This document shows, in pieces, positions 9,539-17,354 of a stretch of 38,563 nt of DNA. The stretch is from the NCBI GenBank assembly GCA_001513335.1, contig LFTO01000109.1:1-38563 (forward strand). Reading direction: 5' to 3'. Source of the DNA: Clostridiales bacterium DTU086. Lineage in GTDB: Bacteria; Bacillota; DTU086. How positions within the stretch are numbered: the first letter of the stretch is position 1; the number at the start of each line of letters is the position of its first letter. The position numbers and the translations under genes were made by a program. The notes beneath the pieces are model-generated. The model had not been told where the DNA came from. It did not search any database and was given only the letters and a program-made list of their open reading frames with translations.

Positions 9539-10033
9539 GTGAGTATGGCAGTTACAGGTGTTACGGGTGTACAAACAGCTGCGGCAGGTACCGCAGGCAC
9601 CACTTCAACGGAGAAGAGCAATGTCCTGGGGCAGGATGCATTCCTGAAGCTTTTGATTACTCAGTTGCAGAACCAAAACCCCCTGGAGCCAATGAAGGAC
9701 ACGGAATTCATCGCTCAAATGGCTCAATTCAGCGCCCTGGAGCAGATGACCCAGGTTAAAGAGGAGATCCGGGGTTTAAGGGAAGACCTGGCAGCAGGAC
9801 TGGAAAAGATTAACGAAACCCTTTCCGGCTTCCAGGGAGGGGATGTTGACAAAGGAGAGCTAAAAGCCGCTGTAGATGCTGTAAACCTTCTGGGGAAAAA
9901 AGTTATGGCACAGGCCGAGGATAAGGTGATTGAAGGGATAGTGGAGTCGGTGAGAAATTTGACAACCGTTCCCATACTGTTAGTTGCTGGAAGAGAATTT
10001 AATTTAAGCAGTATTATAAAAGTTTTGACCTAA
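9539..10033 (+). CDS. flgD: Flagellar hook capping protein FlgD
   Basis: [41 protein letters not shown] is a FlgD hallmark. Confidence 0.97.
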   Translation: MSMAVTGVTGVQTAAAGTAGTTSTEKSNVLGQDAFLKLLITQLQNQNPLEPMKDTEFIAQMAQFSALEQMTQVKEEIRGLREDLAAGLEKINETLSGFQGGDVDKGELKAAVDAVNLLGKKVMAQAEDKVIEGIVESVRNLTTVPILLVAGREFNLSSIIKVLT

Positions 10034-10053
10034 CTATCAAGGTGGTGCTTTAG

Positions 10054-10440
10054 TTGACTGGCTTTGACCCCAGGCTGACCACAATTCCACAAAGTGTACC
10101 TCAAAAAGGGACGGAAGTAAAGCCTAAAAGCGGCAGTAAGGCAGGTCCCCGTTTCGAAAGTTTGCTTGACCAGGCACTGAAGGAACAGTCTTTGAAGTTT
10201 TCCCAGCACGCGCAGAAGAGGCTTCAAAGCAGGGGTATCGAGATAGACAAGAAAATGATTACTGAACTTGAAGGTGCCCTGGAAAAAGCCCGTTCCAAGT
10301 CCGCGAGGGAATCGCTGATTTTAATGCAGGACTGTGCCTTTGTGGTAAGCGTCCCCAACAAGACCGTAATTACGGTGATCGACGGGGAGAACATTAAAGA
10401 CAATGTATTTACGAATATTGACAGTGCGGTGATTATATAG
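10054..10440 (+). CDS. TIGR02530-family flagellar operon protein (function unknown)
   Basis: LKFSQHAQKRLQSRGIEIDKKMITELEGALEKARSKSARESLILMQDCAFVVSVPNKTVITVIDGENIKDNVFTNIDSAVII; located flgD-X-flgE. Confidence 0.85.
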   Translation: MTGFDPRLTTIPQSVPQKGTEVKPKSGSKAGPRFESLLDQALKEQSLKFSQHAQKRLQSRGIEIDKKMITELEGALEKARSKSARESLILMQDCAFVVSVPNKTVITVIDGENIKDNVFTNIDSAVII

Positions 10441-10514
10441 GGCTGGACCTCCAGGAGGAAGCCCTGACCGTGGAATGACGGAAGCGGTCGAAAATCACGA
10501 CTTAAAGGGAGGTC
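10439..10514 (+). promoter_or_regulatory. Candidate structured leader upstream of flgE
   Basis: AGGGCT (10439-10444)/AGCCCT (10460-10465) and GACCG (10466-10470)/CGGTC (10485-10489) hairpins; GACCTCC (10446-10452) is the perfect complement of GGAGGTC (10508-10514), which contains the flgE RBS. Confidence 0.4.
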
Positions 10515-10521
10515 ATTTATT

Positions 10522-11343
10522 ATGATGCGTTGTATGTATTCGGCTGTGGGTGCCCTCCGTGCCCACCAGACCCGTATGGATGTAATTGGGAACAACATTG
10601 CTAACGTAAATACTGTCGGTTTCAAAAGCAGCCGGGTAACGTTTCAGGACGTCTTTTACCAGACTATGAGTTCCGGTTCTGCTGCCACTGAAACCCGCGG
10701 GGGTACAAACCCGAAACAGGTTGGAATTGGCATGACCACCAGTACCATTGATACGGTCCAGACCCAGGGGAACGTCCAGCCTACAGGGATAGGCACAGAT
10801 TTGATGATCCAGGGTGACGGTTTTTTTGTCCTGGGGACTGAGGGTGATGCTGAAGAGACTTATTACACCCGTGCAGGTGTCTTTGGCTTTGACAATGAGG
10901 GAAACCTGGTAAATAAAAGCAACGGTCTCTATGTTCAAGACGTAGAGGGGAATATAATTAACGTTCCTACTGACGCCCAGAGCTACAGTATCGATACTAA
11001 TGGCTATGTAAGATATGTGCAAGCTGACGGCACTATGGTTGAGAATCCACAGCAAATTGCTCTGGCAAAGTTTGCTAACCCTGAGGGGCTCATCAAGGAA
11101 GGGGAGAACCTGTATCGCTATGATGTGAATGCCGGTGCTGAAGCAGGAGGAAACTTGAATGGTGGAGCCCCAGGTGAAAACGGCCGCGGCACTATTGTAT
11201 CCAGTGCCCTGGAAATGTCCAACGTGGAATTGGCACAGGAGCTGACGGACCTGGTTACCACTCAGAGGGGATACCAGGCCAATGCCAGGATCATCACTAC
11301 TGCAGACGAAATGCTCCAGGAACTGGTAAACATGAAACGTTAA
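10522..11343 (+). CDS. flgE: Flagellar hook protein FlgE (short Firmicute type)
   Basis: MYSAVGALRAHQTRMDVIGNNIANVNTVGFKSSRVTFQDVFYQT...SNVELAQELTDLVTTQRGYQANARIITTADEMLQELVNMKR; downstream of flgD. Confidence 0.92.
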   Translation: MMRCMYSAVGALRAHQTRMDVIGNNIANVNTVGFKSSRVTFQDVFYQTMSSGSAATETRGGTNPKQVGIGMTTSTIDTVQTQGNVQPTGIGTDLMIQGDGFFVLGTEGDAEETYYTRAGVFGFDNEGNLVNKSNGLYVQDVEGNIINVPTDAQSYSIDTNGYVRYVQADGTMVENPQQIALAKFANPEGLIKEGENLYRYDVNAGAEAGGNLNGGAPGENGRGTIVSSALEMSNVELAQELTDLVTTQRGYQANARIITTADEMLQELVNMKR

Positions 11344-11379
11344 TAGAGGCTTCGTATATTTTTAGGGGAGGCTGGCAGG

Positions 11380-11580
11380 GTGATTGACGTAACTACATTT
11401 GACGGAAGGCAGATTACTCTGAATGCGGAATTGATTGAGACTGTTGAGAGTGTTCCGGAAACCCTAATTTCCCTGACAACGGGGAAACGGCTGCTGGTCC
11501 AGGAATCGCGAAGCGAAATCAAAGAATTGGTCCTTGCCTACCGGCGGTTCATACACGAACCGCCGGAAGACAGGGATTAA
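11380..11580 (+). CDS. swrD: FlbD/SwrD family flagellar protein
   Basis: 67-aa MIDVTTFDGRQITLNAELIETVESVPETLISLTTGKRLLVQES; between flgE and motA. Confidence 0.88.
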   Translation: MIDVTTFDGRQITLNAELIETVESVPETLISLTTGKRLLVQESRSEIKELVLAYRRFIHEPPEDRD

Positions 11581-11596
11581 CCTGAGGTGAGCGGCA

Positions 11597-12397
11597 GTGT
11601 TATACAGATTGGATTTTATGACAATTATCGGCCTTTCCGCGGCTGCTGTTGTAGTGGTTTCCGCTGTAATATCAGGGAGCAGGCTGGATCTCTACTGGAA
11701 TATCCCTGCAGTAATGATTACAATCCTCGGTTCTTTCTTTACGGTGGTTGTGCAGCATGACTACCAGCAGGTTAAGGATGTTTTTAAAGTTGCCAAAAAG
11801 GCTTTTTCCACGGAGACTGCCGAACCTCAGGAACTAATTCCTGTATTTGTAAAACTTGCCAGGAAAGCCCGTAGAGAGGGTCTTCTTGCCCTGGAGGAAG
11901 ACATGGATTTGATTCCTGATCCCTTTTTTGCCAAGGGGATCCAGCTTATGGTTGACGCTGTTGACCCGGATACCATCAGGGACATTCTGGAGACAGAGAT
12001 TTACAGTATGGAAGAGCGGCATGAAAAGGGACAGAGTATATTCAGGCGCTGGGCTTCCATGGCACCGGCTTTTGGGATGATCGGTACCCTTGTGGGACTA
12101 GTACAAATGCTTTCTGTACTGGATGATCCCTCTGCTCTTGGGCCGGGAATGTCTATAGCCCTGTTAACTACACTTTACGGTGTTCTTCTTGCCAATCTCA
12201 TACTTACTCCCATTGCCGGCAAGTTGGAACTCCGGAGCAGCGAGGAGGTAAAATTCAAGACACTGATCCTGGAGGGCGTTATTTCTATACAATCGGGAGT
12301 AAACCCCAGGATACTTGAAGAAAAACTTAACGCTCTAATTCCGCCTTCTCACCGGTATGGCAACGGTATAGAGGTGAGTGTCCATGTACCGTCTTAA
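11597..12397 (+). CDS. motA: Flagellar stator protein MotA/MotP
   Basis: SRLDLYWNIPAVMITILGSFFTVVVQ...FRRWASMAPAFGMIGTLVGLVQML..DDPSALGPGMSIALLTTLYGVLLANL. Confidence 0.95.
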   Translation: MLYRLDFMTIIGLSAAAVVVVSAVISGSRLDLYWNIPAVMITILGSFFTVVVQHDYQQVKDVFKVAKKAFSTETAEPQELIPVFVKLARKARREGLLALEEDMDLIPDPFFAKGIQLMVDAVDPDTIRDILETEIYSMEERHEKGQSIFRRWASMAPAFGMIGTLVGLVQMLSVLDDPSALGPGMSIALLTTLYGVLLANLILTPIAGKLELRSSEEVKFKTLILEGVISIQSGVNPRILEEKLNALIPPSHRYGNGIEVSVHVPS

Positions 12398-13109
12398 GAA
12401 GAAGCCTGCCGCCGGGGGAAATGAATGGCTGATTACATATTCTGACCTTGTTACACTCCTTCTGGTTTTCTTTGTCCTTTTGTATGCTTTCTCCAAGGTG
12501 GATCTGGAGAAATTTCAAGGTTTTGTAGAATCATTCCAGGGACAGGGAGTCCTCATGGAGGGATCCGGAGTACTGGAAGAAAGCCTTATCGGTGGACAAG
12601 AAGATAAGGACCCCATGGAGGCGTTTTCTCGGGGGAATGTGGAAGGTATGTACCAAGTGACAATACAGTTTTTGAGAAAAGAAGGCCTCCTGGACCTGGT
12701 TGAAGTGAGTTATCAGGAAGTGGGTGTTGCTCTTAACATTAAGGAAGCTATTCTCTTTGATTCTGGTAATGCAGTATTGAAACCCGGTGCAAGAGAGCTG
12801 TTGAACAGGTTAGCCAGGTTTTTGGATGAAATTCCTAACGAAATTGTAGTTGAGGGGCATACCGACAACCGCCCCATCAGTACTCTGCGGTACCCCAGCA
12901 ACTGGGAGCTGTCTGTTGACCGAGCAGTCAAGGTGGTGCGCTACCTAACTGAGGAGGAGGGGCTTGAACCTGGGAAGTTTGTTGCGTTGGGGTATGGAGA
13001 ACATCGCCCTGAAATTCCTAACACCACTGTAGAAAACCGGGCAAAAAACAGGAGGGTGATGATTATTATTAAGGCAAACGAGGTGCCAAGTGAGGTGTCA
13101 GGTAAGTGA
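12378..13109 (+). CDS. motB: Flagellar stator protein MotB/MotS (OmpA-like C-terminus)
   Basis: NEWLITYSDLVTLLLVFFVLLYAFSKVD plus OmpA peptidoglycan-binding domain VEGHTDNRPI...NWELSVDRAVKVVRYL. Confidence 0.95.
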   Translation: MSMYRLKKKPAAGGNEWLITYSDLVTLLLVFFVLLYAFSKVDLEKFQGFVESFQGQGVLMEGSGVLEESLIGGQEDKDPMEAFSRGNVEGMYQVTIQFLRKEGLLDLVEVSYQEVGVALNIKEAILFDSGNAVLKPGARELLNRLARFLDEIPNEIVVEGHTDNRPISTLRYPSNWELSVDRAVKVVRYLTEEEGLEPGKFVALGYGEHRPEIPNTTVENRAKNRRVMIIIKANEVPSEVSGK

Positions 13110-13570
13110 GTAAAAGCGTGGAAAATCTGGAAGAAGTCAAGAAAATGGGGAATCTCAAACTGATTATTATCGTCCTTTTGGCTGTCATTTTTGTGGGGGG
13201 TACTGCCTTTGGCTATGTCGTTTTCTTTGGATCAAATTCTTCCTCCCAGGCGAAAGAGAGCCCCGAAATTTTCAAAATGACCCTGGATACTTTTACTGTT
13301 AACCTTTCAGATATGGAATACCGAAGGTACCTGCGTACTGATATTACCCTGGAATTTTTTAATGAAAAAGCAATTGAAGAAGCAGAACTAAAAAAACACC
13401 GGGTGAGGGATAAAATTATTTCCATTCTCAGCCACAAATCAGTAAGTGATTTTGATAGTAATCAAAAGTTAGAGAAGAGCAGGGTAGAGCTGTTGGGTGC
13501 TGTCAATGAGATTCTTGGGGAGAACAGTCAAATAAAGGCTCTGTATTTTGAAAACTTTATTATTCAGTAA
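13106..13570 (+). CDS. fliL: Flagellar basal body-associated protein FliL
   Basis: N-terminal TM, FKMTLDTFTVNLSDMEYRRYLRTDITLEF...HRVRDKIISILSHKS. Confidence 0.94.
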   Translation: MSKSVENLEEVKKMGNLKLIIIVLLAVIFVGGTAFGYVVFFGSNSSSQAKESPEIFKMTLDTFTVNLSDMEYRRYLRTDITLEFFNEKAIEEAELKKHRVRDKIISILSHKSVSDFDSNQKLEKSRVELLGAVNEILGENSQIKALYFENFIIQ

Positions 13571-13582
13571 TTGGGGGGCATT

Positions 13583-13954
13583 ATGAACATCACTCGAATG
13601 ACGGAGGAACAAATTCAGAGTATGCTGGGGGACTTACTGGAAAATTCTGAACCCAGGATCCGCAAAGTCCAGTTTCAAAATTTGGAACAGACTGTTGACT
13701 GTGAACAAGAACTGGATATTTCCCTGCTCAGCGATGTTACCACTAATATGAGTGTGGAACTGGGGAGGACCGAACTTTCAGTCCGCGAAATTCTGGAACT
13801 GGAGGTTGGGACGGTAATTGAACTTGACAAGGTAGCAGGGGAAGAAGTAGAAGTATTTATCAACGACCAGCCTTTCGTTTCTGCAGAAGTAGTAATTATC
13901 AACGATGCCTTTGGAATAAGGGTAAATTCATTTTTGGAGACTGTGGAGGAATAG
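13583..13954 (+). CDS. fliN: Standalone FliN-like (SpoA domain) motor switch protein
   Basis: NMSVELGRTELSVREILELEVGTVIELDKVAGEEVEVFINDQPFVSAEVVIINDAFGIRV, SpoA/FliN C-terminal domain. Confidence 0.88.
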   Translation: MNITRMTEEQIQSMLGDLLENSEPRIRKVQFQNLEQTVDCEQELDISLLSDVTTNMSVELGRTELSVREILELEVGTVIELDKVAGEEVEVFINDQPFVSAEVVIINDAFGIRVNSFLETVEE

Positions 13955-13956
13955 CA

Positions 13957-14319
13957 TTGGGTTGGGATTTTTTCATCGCCCTAGTCAAATTAATCTTCCT
14001 CTTGCCCCTGGTCCTTCTTTTGGCTTATGTGGTTATCCGTTACGGACTTCCGCGACTGGGTGCGGCAGGATCTGTTCATGGTTCCCATTTGCGAATTGTT
14101 GACCGTCTTGTTTTGAATTCCAAAAGCAGCATTATCGTTATTGAAGCTGCGGGGAAATATTTTCTCCTGGCTCATAACGATGGGGTCACCAGTTTGATTA
14201 AAGAAATGGACGATTACCCCCCGGTTGAAATACAGGAGGATGGGGTTTTGGGGCTTGCGGAAATGGTTCAAAAAACCAAAAGAAAGTTTGCAGATCGTAA
14301 ACCACGGCAGAGGGACTGA
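13957..14319 (+). CDS. fliO: Flagellar biosynthetic protein FliO/FliZ
   Basis: One TM helix then HLRIVDRLVLNSKSSIIVIEAAGKYFLLAHNDGVTSLI; directly upstream of fliP. Confidence 0.85.
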   Translation: MGWDFFIALVKLIFLLPLVLLLAYVVIRYGLPRLGAAGSVHGSHLRIVDRLVLNSKSSIIVIEAAGKYFLLAHNDGVTSLIKEMDDYPPVEIQEDGVLGLAEMVQKTKRKFADRKPRQRD

Positions 14320-14325
14320 ACACTG

Positions 14326-15093
14326 GTGACTTCAAAAAGATTATCCAAGACAGTAATTATTATTTTAATAGTTGTAGTTGTGGTGGGGTGGTTTGTCCCG
14401 GAGGCAGGAGCTCAGCCAATAACTGTTCCGGACATTAATCTTGATGTAGGGCAGTCAGATGAACCCGAGCAGGTTGTAGGGACTCTGCAGATTCTTTTTT
14501 TGCTTACTATTCTTACTCTTGCTCCTGCTTTTCTGGTAATGATGACCTCCTTTACGAGGATTGTTGTGGTGCTTTCTTTTCTCCGGAATGCTTTGGCAAC
14601 ACAGCAGACTCCGCCTAACCAGGTTTTAATTGGGTTAGCGTTGTTTCTCACGTTTTTTACTATGGCCCCTATATTCCAGGACATTAAGACCGAAGCCATT
14701 GACCCCTATTTAGCCCAGCAGATAACACAGGAAGAGGCTTTCGAGGCCGGTTCTGCTCCCTTGAAGGATTTTATGCTGAGACAGACTAGGGAAAAAGATT
14801 TGGCTCTCTTTGTTAGGATGTCAGATACGCCCAGGCCGCAAACCGAAGCAGATGTGCCCATGCACGTTCTTATTCCTGCATTTGCAATCAGTGAGCTCCG
14901 GGTCGCTTTTGAAATGGGCTTCCTTATATATGTACCTTTTTTAATTATTGATATGGTAGTTGCCAGCACCTTGATGTCTATGGGTATGTTTATGGTGCCG
15001 CCGATTATGATTTCCCTGCCCTTTAAAATACTGTTGTTTGTCATGGTGGATGGGTGGCACTTAATAGTAAAATCGCTGCTGGAGAGTTTTTAG
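14326..15093 (+). CDS. fliP: Flagellar type III secretion protein FliP
   Basis: LQILFLLTILTLAPAFLVMMTSFTRIVVVLSFLRNALATQQTPPNQVLIGLALFLTFF. Confidence 0.98.
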   Translation: MTSKRLSKTVIIILIVVVVVGWFVPEAGAQPITVPDINLDVGQSDEPEQVVGTLQILFLLTILTLAPAFLVMMTSFTRIVVVLSFLRNALATQQTPPNQVLIGLALFLTFFTMAPIFQDIKTEAIDPYLAQQITQEEAFEAGSAPLKDFMLRQTREKDLALFVRMSDTPRPQTEADVPMHVLIPAFAISELRVAFEMGFLIYVPFLIIDMVVASTLMSMGMFMVPPIMISLPFKILLFVMVDGWHLIVKSLLESF

Positions 15094-15116
15094 TGCAATG
15101 AAAGGGGCATAACGCA

Positions 15117-15386
15117 ATGTCGCAGGACTTTATAATTCACTTAGCCAGGGAAGCAATGGTAGTAGCCCTGTCACTTGCAGGGCCGCCGCTGGCTTTAGGA
15201 TTGTTGGTTGGTTTGACGGTTAGTGTTCTCCAGGCAACCACACAAATCCAGGAGCAGACACTGACCTTTGTCCCCAAAATCGTTGCTGTTTTTGTCGCTA
15301 TTCTTCTTTTTGGATCTTGGATGCTGGACAATATTGTGCGGTTTACCGAAAACCTTTTTGCCAGCCTCCCGTCTCTTATAAGATAG
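15117..15386 (+). CDS. fliQ: Flagellar type III secretion protein FliQ
   Basis: 89-aa two-TM protein; GLLVGLTVSVLQATTQIQEQTLTFVPKIVAV. Confidence 0.98.
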   Translation: MSQDFIIHLAREAMVVALSLAGPPLALGLLVGLTVSVLQATTQIQEQTLTFVPKIVAVFVAILLFGSWMLDNIVRFTENLFASLPSLIR

Positions 15387-15453
15387 TGCGAAGCATTCCT
15401 GCGTAATTTGGGGGGCAGCTGAAAAAATTTGGTCTGTTGGGTGGCAGGTTAGA

Positions 15454-16218
15454 ATGGATAGGTTTATCTTGGAGGAATTTCTTTTGATTTTTGTTCGGAC
15501 AACCGCATTTATGTTTGCTGCTCCGTTTTTCTCTATTAGGAATGTTCCTGTTTATATTAAGGTTAGCTTTGGTTTGATTCTGGCGGCTTTGTTGTATCCT
15601 GTTCTTAACCTTAACCAGGTGGCACCTGATGCAGGCAGCAGTCTCTACTGGTTGTCAGTAATACAGGAAACTTTGGTAGGGCTGATTCTGGGTTTTACTG
15701 CAACACTGGCTTTTTCCGCTATCAGAATGGCGGGGCAGTTTATAGATCTGCACATAGGGTTTGCAATGGCCGGCCTCTTTGACCCGGTTAGCGGGGTGCA
15801 TACAACCCTTATCGGAGAGTTTCTCTACATCATGGCCATGCTCCTGTTCTTTGTCCTGGATGGACACCATACCCTGCTGATTTTGCTGAGCAGAAGCTAT
15901 GAGGCGGTTCCCCTGATGGGGGCTGTCTTTGAGCCTGCACTGGCAGGGGAGGTAGCTGCAATTTTTTATTCGGCATTTGCGCTGGGGTTCAAGATTGCGG
16001 CACCTATTATTACGGTTATGTTTATTAGCGATATTTCTTTAAGCCTTATCAGCAGGACTGTGCCTCAGTTGAACGTTTTTATTACAGGATTTCCTTTGAA
16101 AGTTGGTTTTGGTTTCCTTGCACTTATTGTATTTATTCCTCTGTTTGCCAATTTAGTTGGAGGAGTCGTATCGGAAATGCAGAGGGCTCTGCTGAAAGTA
16201 ATGGGGGCTTTTCCATGA
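15454..16218 (+). CDS. fliR: Flagellar type III secretion protein FliR
   Basis: LLIFVRTTAFMFAAPFFSIRNVPVYIKVSFGLILAALLYP; position after fliQ. Confidence 0.96.
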   Translation: MDRFILEEFLLIFVRTTAFMFAAPFFSIRNVPVYIKVSFGLILAALLYPVLNLNQVAPDAGSSLYWLSVIQETLVGLILGFTATLAFSAIRMAGQFIDLHIGFAMAGLFDPVSGVHTTLIGEFLYIMAMLLFFVLDGHHTLLILLSRSYEAVPLMGAVFEPALAGEVAAIFYSAFALGFKIAAPIITVMFISDISLSLISRTVPQLNVFITGFPLKVGFGFLALIVFIPLFANLVGGVVSEMQRALLKVMGAFP

Positions 16219-17339
16219 CCTGTGTAAAGGAGAAAAACAACTTATTTGAGGTTTGTGAGACTGATTTTATCCAAATAAATTTGCAGCTTTTTGCTGAGGA
16301 AAAGACTGAAGAAGCTACTCCTCACAAGAAGCAGGAGGTACGGAAAGAGGGTCAGGTATGTAAGAGCAGCGACCTCAACGCTGTTGCAGTGTTGGTGGCT
16401 TTTTACACTCTAATGTGGCTTTTTTATGAAGGATTCATTGAGAACCTGTGCAGGTACATTACTTTTTCCCTGAATGACGGAGTCCTGATGCCTTTGTCTC
16501 AGGGAAACCTGGGACATATTTTACTGGGCTCATCCCTGTTTTTGTTCAAGTTTATGGCACCGGTCTTTGCTGTTTGTATGGCAGCAGGATTCCTGGTTAA
16601 TTTTGGCCAGGTGGGGCTTGTGTTTGCCCCCAAAGCAATCCAGCCCAAGCTGAGCAACATCAACCCTATTTCTGGCTTTAAGCGGATGTTTTCCAAACGT
16701 TCTCTTGTGGAGTTGGCAAAAGCCCTACTGAAGGTTGTTGTTGTAGGCTGGGTTGCGTTCTACCTGGTGAGCAGGGATTTTGAAAATTTGCTCCTTATTG
16801 CGGACAGGGACGCTGTTGGAATTTTTATGGCTGTTGCGGCAGTACTTGGCAAAGTAGGGGCAGGGTGTATCGGAGTTTTCCTGGTTATAGCCGTCTTTGA
16901 TTATATGTTTCAGCGTCGTGAGTTTAAAGAGCGCATCAAGATGACAAAAAAGGAAGTGCGGGACGAGTACAAGCAGACTGAAGGGGATCCCCTTGTACGG
17001 AGTAGAATTCGCGAACAGCAGAGAGAAATGGCCCGGCGCAGGATGATGCAGAGTGTTCCCGAGGCAACTGTTGTAATTACAAACCCTACCCACTTGGCAG
17101 TGGCTCTTAAATATGAAATTGGCGAGCAGGAAGCCCCCCAGGTGGTAGCCAAGGGCGCCGGCTATGTAGCCCAAAAGATTATTGAGATTGCCAGGGAGTA
17201 CGATGTCCCTATTGTTGAAAACAAGCCTGTAGCCCGGATGCTCTACAAGGATGTGGACATCGGGGAAGATATCCCTAGCGAATTATATAAAGCCGTGGCA
17301 GAGATTCTGGCAATGATTTTCCGTTTACGAAAGAGTTAG
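16215..17339 (+). CDS. flhB: Flagellar type III secretion protein FlhB
   Basis: EKTEEATPHKKQEVRKEGQV and autocleavage motif NPTH (VVITNPTHLAVALKYE). Confidence 0.97.
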   Translation: MTCVKEKNNLFEVCETDFIQINLQLFAEEKTEEATPHKKQEVRKEGQVCKSSDLNAVAVLVAFYTLMWLFYEGFIENLCRYITFSLNDGVLMPLSQGNLGHILLGSSLFLFKFMAPVFAVCMAAGFLVNFGQVGLVFAPKAIQPKLSNINPISGFKRMFSKRSLVELAKALLKVVVVGWVAFYLVSRDFENLLLIADRDAVGIFMAVAAVLGKVGAGCIGVFLVIAVFDYMFQRREFKERIKMTKKEVRDEYKQTEGDPLVRSRIREQQREMARRRMMQSVPEATVVITNPTHLAVALKYEIGEQEAPQVVAKGAGYVAQKIIEIAREYDVPIVENKPVARMLYKDVDIGEDIPSELYKAVAEILAMIFRLRKS

Positions 17340-17354
17340 GGGGAGGAAAAAGTT

